Shown here one piece after another: positions 19,380 through 28,665 of a stretch of 64,000 bases of DNA; position 1 is the first letter of the stretch, and every line of letters starts with the position of its first letter. The position numbers and the translations under genes are program-made. The stretch comes from Aphelidium insulamus (Eukaryota; Aphelidiomycota; Aphelidea; Aphelidiaceae), in the NCBI GenBank assembly GCA_036784855.1, contig JAZDSV010000026.1, positions 124,001 through 188,000 on the forward strand, read 5' to 3'. Below the pieces are notes generated by a model, which had not been told where the DNA came from, did not search any database, and saw only the letters and a program-made list of their open reading frames with translations.

Positions 19380-21168
19380 TGATCTTCAACGGAAACAACT
19401 GGACAGTATTCCGTATCCTCGCCAGCAACATCTTTACGGCTAAAGGACTAAAAGTGATCATTGATGGTTCTGAAAAAGAACCGACTCTACGCATCGAAAT
19501 GAAAGAGTATGTTCCTATGCAACTCGGCCATGAAAGCGACACAGAGTATGCGTTAGGTTGTGATAAAGAACGCATTCCGGTAATGCCGCCTCTTCAAAAG
19601 GAGAGATTGCAACAAATATGGGAAGTGATGTGCTAAGGTACACAGCATTCTAATGCAATTCTTGATAAAAACATCGCACCTTAGTGGTCAAAATTCCGGA
19701 CCCCAAGAAATCTGGAGAAGCTCCAAACCATGTACCAGGCGAAGGAAAAGAGTCAGATTTTGCATCTGACCAATCAGATGTGTTCGTACTCCAACATGCT
19801 GGCCAGCATTAACAAGTCAAATGCCATTTACAATCAACTTGTTGACTGCGGTCATGCAGTATCCGATGGCCAAAAACAAGCTGCACTGTTCTTCATCCTA
19901 TCATCTGAACATGTCTCAAAGCGGCAGATCTGGAGTGAAATCGCTGATCTCACCAAATCTCGGCTCTGTATGCTTGTGATGTCACTTGCGAGATCTACTA
20001 GCATGTTGGCATCAAGCGTAAGTAACTTGTGCTTCGAATTTCGAAAAAAACCCACTTGAGAATCAAAATCAATCAAAAAGACCAATGACAATGCTGGATC
20101 AAGAATCCAACTCTGGCACCAAAGCCCAGCACCAACTGGGGTCGTAAAAGGCATAGCACAACTAATTCATACTGCCGAAGAAGCCAAAAAAGTCTAGCGC
20201 GGAATGACTGAGGTAATTAGCATTCCTTGGAACATTGACAGAGGTTCAAAATCTGAACCAGATGTTCAATGACGCAGCGATGGCTTCTCTGCTGTAAAGA
20301 AATGCTCACTGTTATTGACGAAACTAACCGCCATCCCGGAATACAACACGGAGGGCGCGTCTGAATGATGACAAACGCTCTCGTCACGGACTACGCACTA
20401 TTGTGCGAAACAATTCTGTCTTTCTCGCTAAAGAAGGCACTGCAACCAAACGCTAACAGCAACAAAAACGCGTTAGTTCATCTGAACAACAACAAGGTGA
20501 ATGATGCCAGCAATGCCTGCGCTCATTGTAAACGCACCAACCACGAGTCTGATGAATGCTTGATTAAGCATCCAGATCTACGTCCAGTGTGTAAGCACTG
20601 CAGAAAGGCGCACTAGTCCAACAAGTGTTGGACCAAAAATAAGCAGGCTCGGCGTTTTGGCAACAAACGCTTGAAGTCTTCCAGTACATCTGCGTCTAAT
20701 GTGGCAGTTGTACTTGGCGCAACAGAAAATGTTGCACTGGTAGTCTCAAAACCAAGCTACCAGAAGGAAGCGACTCACAAGGAGCCGGACAATGTTCCAG
20801 ACTTGAGTACGCAGAAATTTATTGTTGACTCCGGCGCAACGAATCATATTGCCCGGGCAACAAAGGTGTATAGTCGCCTCCATCTCTACAAAAAGGATGC
20901 AGAACCACAATTCGTCACTGTGGGGAACAACGCAAAAGTCCCAATTGTTGGAGAGGGAGATGTTGCGCTCACCAATCCTAATGAAGATGTTCAAATTTAT
21001 TTGAAACATGTTTGGTTTATTCCACAACTAGGAATTAATCTCATCTCAGTCCCACAATTAACTGCTGATGGATATACTGTTGTCTTTAATGATGATCAAT
21101 GTACTACTACTTTGAATGACAAATTGATCTTCAATGCACACAAGGAAAACGGTGTGTGGGTAGTGTAT
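19380..21168 (+). pseudogene. copia gag, zinc knuckle and aspartic protease remains
   Basis: The gag-like start is MIFNGNNWTVFRILASNIFT, then TNQMCSYSNMLASINKS near 19780. The zinc knuckle is CAHCKRTNHESDEC plus CKHCRKAH (20510-20616). The protease is FIVDSGATNHIA (20815-20850; DSG catalytic triad), followed by GINLISVPQLTADGYTV of the copia pre-integrase region. Several stops and frame changes (19636, 20059, 20616) show it is dead. It is cut at 21168 by the solo LTR. Confidence 0.85.
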
Positions 21169-21498
21169 TGTTGGCGATTGCGCGTAATGCTGACGCGTAA
21201 TGCATAATGCTGACGCGTAATGCCGACATCGATGACATCCGCATGGCGACTCGTGCAACGTTACATCAGAAACGCGACGTTTCATCTGAAACAATCATGT
21301 AACGTTGCATGGCGATCAATCAATCAGATGATCCGATCAGCAACGCGATCGAAACACGATCGCCCAATCAGACAAACAATAGCGTTACACAGCGATCTCT
21401 CCCAAAAACTATAAAAGCCGGGGTTTCTGCACGTAATAAATCACTGAATTCTCTTCCAATTCTACTAGTTATTCACTGATTACTCAACTATTTCAACA
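21169..21498 (+). repeat. Solo copia LTR with 5-bp target duplication
   Basis: 330 bp starting tgttggcgattgcgcg and ending atttcaaca (TG...CA ends), with a TATA box ctataaaagcc near 21409. It is flanked by tgtat on both sides (21164-21168, 21499-21503). It interrupts the older copia coding region, whose sequence resumes right after. This is the signature of LTR insertion followed by LTR-LTR recombination. Confidence 0.9.
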
Positions 21499-22169
21499 TG
21501 TATCACATACAAAAACCAAAGGGCGTCATTCGTCATTGGTAATGTTGCTCTAATTTGGTATTCCTGGCAACATACTGACCAATCGGACTGACTGTGAGTG
21601 ACTGTTGCATTGTGTATTCCAACAATAGCCGCTGATAACATTCAGGAAACAAATGATGATACACATAGTATTACATCAGGCTATGGTCTACTTGATGATC
21701 AAATACTAGTCGCCATAAAAGGCATTGAACCCATGACTATAAGTCAAGCAGAGCAATCCAATAACTGGTTACAGTGGAAAGCTGCTCTAGCATTAGAAAT
21801 CGAATCCCTGTCTGAAAATAAGACTTGGATATAACTCATCTTCCAAAAGGAAGGAAAGCTATAGAAAGCAATGGGTGTTCAAATTAAAACATGACTCCAA
21901 TGGAAACATTGAGAGATGCAAATGTACACTAGTAGCAAATGGGTTCTCCCAGATATGATTGATTATGATAAACCTTTGCTCCCGTGGTTAAACAAACTCA
22001 CTGAGGATGCTTCTGATGCTTCTGGCCATGGCTGCTTATCATGACTGGGAATGGAACAGCTTGATGTAGTGACAGCGTTTCTTAAGGGAACAATTAAAGA
22101 GGAACTATATATGGAACAGCCAGAAGGTTTTGAAGATCCTATGCATCCAAACAAAGTTTGTAAAGTTAT
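21499..22169 (+). pseudogene. copia reverse-transcriptase fragment
   Basis: Conserved RT pieces occur across frames: NNWLQWKAALALEIESLSEN KTW near 21765, a KGRKAI stretch near 21850, then LDVVTAFLKGTIKEELYMEQ and PEGFEDPMHPNKVCK near 22060-22160. The VVTAFLKG block is normal for copia RT. Stops at 21834 and elsewhere, plus truncation at 22169, make it non-functional. Confidence 0.8.
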
Positions 22170-22490
22170 CGTTGGCGATTGCGCGCAATGCTGACGCGTA
22201 ACGCCGACATCAATGACATCCGCATGGCGACCTTCCAGTACGCTCGTGCAACGTTACATCTGAAACGCGACGTGACATCTGAAACAAGCATGTAACGTTA
22301 CATCGCGAGCAATCAATCAGATGATCCGATCAGCAACTCGATCGAAACACGATTGCTCAATCGAAAAACAATAGCGTTACGCAGCAATCTCTCCCAAAAA
22401 CTATAAAAGCCGAGGTTTCTGCACGTAATAAATCACTGAATTCTCTTCCAATTCTACTAGTTATTCACTGATTACTCAACTATTTCAACA
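22170..22490 (+). repeat. copia LTR, second copy
   Basis: It aligns along its whole length with the LTR at 21169-21498, including ctataaaagccgaggtttct and the end atttcaaca, with scattered substitutions. The first base is C instead of T. Flanks (gttat / ggagc) do not match, so it is a 3' LTR of a deleted element or has lost one flank. Confidence 0.85.
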
Positions 22491-22524
22491 GGAGCAACCT
22501 GGCTGCATAGGGTCGAAAAACTTA

Positions 22525-22812
22525 TTGCGATACTTAGGGCTGCCTAATGAACGCCCATTAGCCACGCCGTTCAACAGCTGCCGAACACTGTTGCGAGATC
22601 ACTTAGATGATCTGCATATGGAAACGCACGTATATCGCCCACCACCTCAAGGGTGGTATGTGGCAGATCATTGCATCGCCCACATAGACGCGTCGTACTG
22701 GCAAATGACGAAGAGCATGGCTGTGGTGGTGGCAGACGAAACCGACCTGGGTGTAACTGGTGGCCATGGCGTGGATGGCGGTGAGCGTCAGTCATGTCAC
22801 ACTCAGCTATGA
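22525..22812 (+). CDS. Unrecognised short ORF after the LTR
   Basis: A 95-residue frame (MRYLGLPNERPLATPFNSCR..., HCIAHIDASYW..., His/Gly-rich end). No family is recognised. It sits directly 3' of the LTR, so it may be a piece of an unrelated gene or element, or chance. Confidence 0.15.
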   Translation: MRYLGLPNERPLATPFNSCRTLLRDHLDDLHMETHVYRPPPQGWYVADHCIAHIDASYWQMTKSMAVVVADETDLGVTGGHGVDGGERQSCHTQL

Positions 22813-23583
22813 TATGTCAGCACCAGCTCTGCAGTGGCCCGATGGGCACAGTATGAAGGCGCAGCACCAGCACGCTTATATACCACGATAATAAGCACCA
22901 GCAATAATATAATTATAATGTAGTTTATATATGGCAGTCAAGCATTTTCTGTTTGAAATAGAACGCAGCGGTGGGGGAATTTGCTTGTTTTGTTCTATTC
23001 GATTTAAAACAGGCGAAAATAGAACAAAAAGTCTGTTTGAAATAGATCTAGCGGTGGAGATGCTCTCATCATCGCACGGTGCGATTCTTGCGTTAACCGC
23101 ACGTAACCTTAACGCGTAGACTTGCGCACCCGCCGATAAGAGCGAGACACACAGGAAGACGTCCCATTGTAGTACAATTCACAAGTCAAATGTCGCAACA
23201 ATTTACGATAGCCTTAGGTATCACATCTATTAGCTATCTGTTAGGTAGCTTACGTATCACCGCTGAACGTCTGCCAATATAGAGGACGACTGTGACGATG
23301 ACCCTCGTGCTCAGTGTAAACTTCGAAACATGTATCTATGTATAAGGGGGATACCACGATGAGAGTGAGATTTTCTCGTGCTTGTAACGAGATGAGGACT
23401 AAATTAAAATACTGCTGCCTAGTCAGCGCTATCCGCGTCTGATGAGCACATGAAAGAGTGTCGCTGAAATTGACGAACTGCCCCCTTGAAACTTGTCTAG
23501 TGCCAAACGCCCCCTTATCCAAGTAACGTACTACTGGAAAGCCGCGAAACCACCTCTATTGACGTTTACACACGAGCTGTGGC
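22813..23583. other. Intergenic with a short direct repeat
   Basis: ctgtttgaaatagaacgcag...cggtgg at 22948 recurs as ctgtttgaaatagatctagc...ggtgg near 23031. No coding frame or RNA gene could be supported. It contains the 3' flank of the next, minus-strand gene. Confidence 0.35.
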
Positions 23584-24147
23584 CTATTGAGAAGCAGCTA
23601 TAATTTTGTTGCACAGATATGCTGACCAGTCACAAGCATACATGCTGCGAATAGTACGCAGTGTTTCCTTGTGCCCGTTGTCGGCCACGTCAAATCCAGG
23701 CACTACACCTGGTCGCATTTCCGACAGCATCTTGTCAACTTTGGCACCGAACTCAGCCGTGTTCATTTCGACCTCACGTCCGTCGGCAATGCGCTGGAGC
23801 AACAGCTGCAAGCCCAGCTTGTTGTCGTTAAAGCTCACACCGATCGATAGTCGAGCCGCATCAAAAATGTCTTCCATGCAGAACTTGAGTGTCACGGACC
23901 ACTGGTTCCACTGTTTCTTTGGAAGTGTGGTCTGCACTGTGGCTAGCACGGCTACCTGTGCACGCTTAAGAAAGTCCTGGCGCACTCCAGGAGACCACTT
24001 GTCCCAGGTGGTGGCAAACAATTGTTGACAGGTCAGAGATCCTGCCGCGGTGCCTGTCCACAGCCGTACAAACTCGGCTCGTTTCTTATCAAGCTGCGGC
24101 ACAAGTTGTTGTGCGGCTGCGCTTTCCTTTTCTGCTGCGCCCGACAT
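23584..24147 (-). CDS. Hypothetical protein, 187 residues
   Basis: A single frame from ATG at 24147 (MSGAAEKESAAAQQLVPQL) to a stop at 23584. Upstream in-frame codons reach 24186, but the first of these is not better supported. The sequence is mixed helical with Trp-rich spots (LFATTWDKWSPGVRQDF, KKQWNQWSVTLKFCMEDIF, CDWSAYLCNKII). No signal peptide or membrane segment. Composition and lack of stops support a real gene; the family is not recognised. It shares orientation with RPS15A upstream. Confidence 0.6.
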   Translation of the reverse strand: MSGAAEKESAAAQQLVPQLDKKRAEFVRLWTGTAAGSLTCQQLFATTWDKWSPGVRQDFLKRAQVAVLATVQTTLPKKQWNQWSVTLKFCMEDIFDAARLSIGVSFNDNKLGLQLLLQRIADGREVEMNTAEFGAKVDKMLSEMRPGVVPGFDVADNGHKETLRTIRSMYACDWSAYLCNKIIAASQ

Positions 24148-24312
24148 GTTTACTGTATGCGGTAGGAAGAGAAAGGACACGGGCAAGGTGCATGACGGTC
24201 ATGCTCACGAATGACCACGGCGATCCGATTGGGCGCTCTGACAGGGAATTATTTTATCATAATAGCGGAAGTCCGATGTATTGACTTGATCGTCAGAGTA
24301 CGTGGATGATAT

Positions 24313-24770
24313 CTAGTAGAAGTATCCCAGAATCTTTCCTCCCGTGTGCTTGCGACGGGCCTCCTCGTGGTCCATGATACCAGCCGACGTGGTCAGGACG
24401 ATGAACCCGAACTGACGCGACGGCAGCAAGTTGTTGACCCACTTTTCCACGTCGGCAACCTTGATATTGAACCGCGGCGAAATAACACCAGCCTTGTTGA
24501 GACGACCGTTAAGCTGGATGACGATCTTACCGCTGCGGTGGTCGTCGATAATTTCGAACTCGCCAATGTAACCTACGCGTCATGGGTGAGTATGCAAGAA
24601 TGGGATGGGATCATCAAGAGGCTGAAGTGCCACGTACCGTGCTTCTGCATTACCGAGAGGAATTTCACAACAACCTTGCTGGACGGACGGATCATGACCT
24701 GGCGTTTGCCGCGCTTCTCGGCATTGACCATGTTGTTCAGGCAATCATTGAGTACACTGATGCGGACCAT
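24313..24770 (-). CDS. RPS15A: 40S ribosomal protein S15A (uS8, yeast Rps22)
   Basis: Exons on the minus strand 24770-24638 and 24572-24313 give exactly 130 residues, the family length. The start is [20 protein letters not shown], then [61 protein letters not shown] and [20 protein letters not shown]. The intron is GT-AG, 65 bp, phase 1, and splits the Gly of HGYIGEF. uS8 binds the central domain of 18S rRNA. The divergent promoter towards the Sfi1-like gene contains a telomere-like motif. Confidence 0.96.
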
Positions 24771-24946
24771 TTTCACTGCTGGCTACACTACACGAGTATG
24801 AGTTGGAGTTCTCATTTCGCATAACGACAATCAACAGCCTCCCAGGAGGAAGACTGCGACCGCGCGCAGCAGTGAAGTATGGGCATACCGTGGCGATGGG
24901 AGTGGATGGATGGGAAGGAACGGGCCGAGTGGATGCAATTTGTTCG

Positions 24947-24962
24947 CTAACCTAACCTAACC
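24947..24962. promoter_or_regulatory. Telobox-like motif between RPS15A and the Sfi1-like gene
   Basis: ctaacctaacctaacc is three tandem copies of a CTAACC unit, about 180 bp from the RPS15A start and 70 bp from the Sfi1-like start. Telomere-like boxes are known in ribosomal-protein promoters of several fungi and plants, bound by Myb/TRF-type proteins. A function here is inferred. Confidence 0.45.
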
Positions 24963-25031
24963 TTGACCCAGCGTAGATGATTGGCTGCCTGTGTTAACTG
25001 GTTTTAACTATTAAATATTATCTGCGTCTCA

Positions 25032-26327
25032 ATGCGGGTTGCAGCGTCTGCCGTGGACGAGACAGAGCAAAGTCACCGGTGCACAGACAGCGACGAGTGC
25101 TCGCAGTGTCTACGTAGTAATCATGTCGAACAGCTTTCCGACAGAGTTGAAAGACACCGTGTTATGCGAGCCTGCTTCAAGTGGCAGCTAGCATATCACA
25201 CCATGCGCCCGCAGCGATACCAGGAGTGCGAGGCGAGTATGTTGTGGCAGATGAGGCATCTGCGGCATACGTTTGGCCTGTGGCGTCTGCAAACCGGAAG
25301 GAAGGCAGCATTGCATTCGGCACGGACTGTTATCGAGCAGCCGATACGACGCTCGGCAGCAGTAGCATTTGCGAACCAGGCGCGCCAATTCGAATGTGTA
25401 TACGCGTGGCGCATGGCACTACGTATCGCACTGATGCTTGACAGGTCCGTTTGCTGGTTCCGTACCCGGCGGTTGAAACATTCGTTGAGTGCCTGGCGAC
25501 TCGCCCGTCGAGCAAGTCACTACAACGGAGTGTCACAACGCCGCAACTTGAGCGCACAGTTGTCCCGATGGCGCTCCAGGGAATCGCGAAATCTCACTGC
25601 GAAGGAAGATTCGATTGCTTATAACTGCCGGCATACGGTAAGAAATTCGCTTCAAAAGTGGCGCACAGCATGGCAGCTTTTGCGCGACTGGGACGCTGCG
25701 GCACAGCGGCACGATAGTTGGCGCCGGCAGTGTGGGACACTGGGATTGATTAGGCGCCTCTCTGCCGCGCTATGCAGCAAGCAAATTGTGCTGCAACAAT
25801 GCTGTCGCCAAGTATACAAGAGGTCTGTCTGGCAGCCGCTACTTGACCGATGGCACAAGCGGTTCAAACAGCTGACCACGGTACAATCTGACACCGCTGC
25901 TGCCGTGTCCAGCCGCTCATCAGTCCGGCGCGCTCTTTTTGCGTGGTGCACAAGTTACGCCCAGTATGAACACGATTTACGGACAAGCGACTTGCATGCT
26001 GTGCGGCAGCTGCTGCATCGATACTTGACCACGTGGCGAGTGAATGTTCACCCATTTCTTGTCGAGTCTTATGCGGACAATATCGACGACACGGTAAACA
26101 CTGCTGCCGTTGAGCAAGTTCTACTGCGAGCAGCCGCCGGCAAACGACAACTGAACAGTGCTCGCCGCAACCTTGCAGACATCTCTGCCCAGCGGCCCGC
26201 TGACCCAATAGCGGTAATGCGCGCCCAGATGTCGGTCCATCGACTGGAAATGCGCGACATGCGTCAAAAATTGCGTGTGCGCTCGCTACTGTCCCAGCTG
26301 CAGTTGCTGCAGCAGCAAACGCAATAG
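25032..26327 (+). CDS. Sfi1-like centrin-binding repeat protein
   Basis: A single-exon frame of 431 residues. At least nine spaced helices carry a Leu...Trp core: FGLWRLQTG, VYAWRMALR, LSAWRLARR, LSRWRSRES, LQKWRTAWQ, LLDRWHKRF, LFAWCTSYA and LTTWRVNVH. This is the pattern of Sfi1 repeats, which form a long helix lined with centrin and span the half-bridge of the spindle pole body or basal bodies. The protein is short for Sfi1 (yeast is over 900 residues). The C-terminal 90 residues are a predicted coiled coil rich in Arg/Leu/Gln. Identification rests on pattern, not on a specific motif. Confidence 0.6.
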   Translation: MRVAASAVDETEQSHRCTDSDECSQCLRSNHVEQLSDRVERHRVMRACFKWQLAYHTMRPQRYQECEASMLWQMRHLRHTFGLWRLQTGRKAALHSARTVIEQPIRRSAAVAFANQARQFECVYAWRMALRIALMLDRSVCWFRTRRLKHSLSAWRLARRASHYNGVSQRRNLSAQLSRWRSRESRNLTAKEDSIAYNCRHTVRNSLQKWRTAWQLLRDWDAAAQRHDSWRRQCGTLGLIRRLSAALCSKQIVLQQCCRQVYKRSVWQPLLDRWHKRFKQLTTVQSDTAAAVSSRSSVRRALFAWCTSYAQYEHDLRTSDLHAVRQLLHRYLTTWRVNVHPFLVESYADNIDDTVNTAAVEQVLLRAAAGKRQLNSARRNLADISAQRPADPIAVMRAQMSVHRLEMRDMRQKLRVRSLLSQLQLLQQQTQ

Positions 26328-26406
26328 AACGGGAGTAGAGAGACGTATTGTGTAGACTTAAGGGACACACTCAGAGAAATATGTTGGTACTTGTATGTAT
26401 GCAATG

Positions 26407-27927
26407 TCAGTCTCGCCGACGACGCTTGACCAGGCTGGAGGAGAGCATATTGATTGCTGGTGTCCGTTTGGCCGCCGCGACCTCCGCCGCCGCCACTGAC
26501 AACCCAGTGTCCCAGTCTGAGATGCGGCAATCCGGCACACCGCGCAGTATTTGCAGCAGTCGATAGCTGCTCTGTGCCACGGCACTGGGCGACTGGAATG
26601 TCAGCACTCTCTGGCGTTCATCACTTTGCTTTCTGGCGGCATCCAAACCAAGCGCCGCGGCAACGTCATCATAGGCGCGAGTACACGGGGCCATGGCAAC
26701 ATCCAGTGGTTCATTGTCCACATCTTGCTGGAGACGACTTTCCGTAATAGATGCGGAGCTGCTGTTATCGGCGCCGCCACCGTGCCCTGCCCACTGCACC
26801 ACCAGAATGCCCGCAGCTCCGCGACGAAAGTCACTCGTGCCGGCAAGCATGTCGATAAACGTGGACATTGACACGCTGTCGTCATCGCCAACACTGCGCC
26901 GTAAACACTCTGCGGCGGCATCGTCCGCGAACGCCGGGAACAGCAACCGCGCCGACCCAGTGCCGTACGGAAGGCTGCCTACGGTCCAGCGTGGCGGCGT
27001 CTGGCCGCCATTGTTGCCAATGTCGGCCTTGGCTGTGTCCATCGCCGCAGTGACAGACCTGCCGGCAGTGTTGTCAACGTCGGACTTGCCACCAGAGTCT
27101 GCGACCACGTTGGCCACCACTTCAGTCAGTACAGAGCCAGAGTTGCCACCAGTGTCTGCGACCACGTCGGTCACCACAGAGCCGTAATCGGCACCACCCG
27201 GTATCAGCACGAACCGTTCTGCACGAGCACCCGCACTCGATCCCCTGTCCAGCATGGCGTCCAGCGCCACACGCCACCACCGTATAAGCCGCACGCCCGC
27301 CAGCGAGCCCTTGTCCGCCAGCCGCCCAGACAGCGGGAACAGATACTCGGGACTGCCCAGGGCCAGCACGTTAATTCTCGTCACCGGCGCCTGCACCGTC
27401 CGAGGGGACTTCAATGCCGCCGCATATCCAGCCAGCATGGAGTGGAGCAGGTGGCGCTGGGCATGACGTGGCCGCAACTGGCCGGTAGTGTCTACGCGTG
27501 ACACATGCACGGTGCGCGCCAGCAGCTGCTGTCTGCTGCCGGAGGAGACCGCCGCGTAGGTCTCGTACTCGTAGAGGTGCATGGCGGCGACACACACGGC
27601 GGTACACCGGGCGTCAATGCCATCGTCGGTGCCGGTCATCACCGCGGCCTCTTTGCCACGGGTGCCGACTGCATCTGCATTGGTCCCGCACACCTGCTGG
27701 AATGCAAGCACCAGACGGCGCACCAGTCGCGTCTCGCCCGCCTCCACGACTCGGTCGTCGGGGCAGAGTGCCACGGCGCGCACAAACTCGCCGGGCCGCA
27801 TCCGACTCTCGGCACCGCCGACATCGTATAGTAGAAGGGGTGGCCGGGTGGCAGCTGCAGACTTGCCAGCTGACACGGCCAGCACGTTGCGAATGGCTGC
27901 CGTCAGCTCCGTTGCGCACTCGACCAT
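26407..27927 (-). CDS. RTT109: Rtt109-type histone H3K56 acetyltransferase
   Basis: One frame of 506 residues with an ATG at 27927. Rtt109 landmarks appear in order: LYEYETYAA with a long ARTVHVSRVDTTG loop, SPEYLFPLSGRLADKG, LIRWWRVALDAML (WW motif of the active site), LPYGTG, LLFPAFADDAAAECL (equivalent of FPDDPKARF, which holds the catalytic Asp), and a final basic INMLSSSLVKRRRRD. Yeast Rtt109 has 436 residues; a Ser/Ala/Gly-rich insertion near residues 255-320 explains the extra length. Rtt109 with Vps75/Asf1 acetylates H3K56 on new histones, and the family is essentially fungal. The long central frame without introns contrasts with its neighbours. Confidence 0.75.
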   Translation of the reverse strand: MVECATELTAAIRNVLAVSAGKSAAATRPPLLLYDVGGAESRMRPGEFVRAVALCPDDRVVEAGETRLVRRLVLAFQQVCGTNADAVGTRGKEAAVMTGTDDGIDARCTAVCVAAMHLYEYETYAAVSSGSRQQLLARTVHVSRVDTTGQLRPRHAQRHLLHSMLAGYAAALKSPRTVQAPVTRINVLALGSPEYLFPLSGRLADKGSLAGVRLIRWWRVALDAMLDRGSSAGARAERFVLIPGGADYGSVVTDVVADTGGNSGSVLTEVVANVVADSGGKSDVDNTAGRSVTAAMDTAKADIGNNGGQTPPRWTVGSLPYGTGSARLLFPAFADDAAAECLRRSVGDDDSVSMSTFIDMLAGTSDFRRGAAGILVVQWAGHGGGADNSSSASITESRLQQDVDNEPLDVAMAPCTRAYDDVAAALGLDAARKQSDERQRVLTFQSPSAVAQSSYRLLQILRGVPDCRISDWDTGLSVAAAEVAAAKRTPAINMLSSSLVKRRRRD

Positions 27928-28052
27928 CTGTGAGTTGTTGTCCAGGTCGCTCTCTCAGTCTCAGTCTCTATATCCCCCTCACTAACTCTCTCCTTCTCGT
28001 CTCGCGCACACATACACACACAGCACATACAGGCATATACACAGAGAGAGTA

Positions 28053-28486
28053 ATGGACGACATGATGAGGGATTTGCTGCACCAGGCTGAGCAGGCACGG
28101 CAGAGGCCGCGCATGATATGCTCGCGCCGGATTTGGACTTGAACACGTCTGGTCAGCCGACCAGGCGCTCACTGCGCAGATCCATCTTGGCGCCTGGTGC
28201 CGAGACGGTGGTGGATTGCGCCGCCCAAGATCTTACTCCAGCTCCCGTGTCACACACCACATTGGCCACAACCATGTTGCGATCTAGGCGCTTCCAGCGA
28301 CGGCCAGACGGGGTATGTATGCATGAGTGCATGAGTCCTTCACTCACACTTTATCAGTCTAGTCGCCAGGTGGACACGGTCATGCACGCAGATGGGAGTC
28401 GCGAAGAGACCATCACCGAGTGCGATGTCAACGGTGTATGCAATGCGGTGGTGGAATTTATGGACGCTTCATCATCCCTGTCATAG
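28053..28486 (+). CDS. Small hypothetical protein, model uncertain
   Basis: An ATG at 28053 gives MDDMMRDLLHQAEQARQRPR but stops at 28142. A second frame from 28118 gives MLAPDLDLNTSGQPTRRSLR, then HTTLATTMLRSRRFQRRPDG. After a likely intron (28313-28357, GTATGT...CAG) it reads SSRQVDTVMHADGSREETIT and ends ASSSLS. The two parts could be joined by a further intron, for example a GC-AG intron ending at ggtcag near 28157, or the second ATG may be the true start. No family is recognised. It is divergent from RTT109 across a CT/CA-rich promoter of about 125 bp. Confidence 0.45.
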
Positions 28487-28493
28487 AGTAGTA

Positions 28494-28527
<34 letters not shown>

Positions 28528-28665
28528 TGGAGTAATAGTAGTAGTATCAGTGTAGTAGTAGTAGTAGTAGTAGTAGTAGTTGGAGTAATAGTAGTAGTAT
28601 CAGTGTAGTAGTAGTAGTAGTAGTTGGAGTAGTAGTAGTAGTAGTAATAGTAGTAGTAGTAGTAG
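28494..28665. repeat. (TAG)n microsatellite with interruptions
   Basis: About 170 bp of gta/tag triplets with repeated interruptions ttggagtaatag and atcagtg. It continues on the other side of the hAT insertion at 30829. Confidence 0.95.

Larger units (their letters stand above)
19187..22490 (+). mobile_element. Degenerate Ty1/copia retrotransposon
   Basis: A diverged 5' LTR remnant (19187-19310; gcgattgcgcataatgctga, ttccagtacgctc, catctgaac) aligns to the intact LTRs at 21169 and 22170. It is followed by gag, zinc-knuckle and protease remains, then a solo-LTR insertion, reverse-transcriptase remains and an LTR at 22170-22490. Integrase and RNase H are missing. The frame is broken many times. 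The 3' LTR may belong to this element after internal deletion, or be a separate insertion. Confidence 0.75.

Noticed and set aside
23250-23522. Possible snRNA or snoRNA 3' of the hypothetical gene
   Set aside because: Isolated TGATGA and CTGA boxes and a gggggatacca stretch are present, but no full snoRNA or U1/U4 architecture could be matched.
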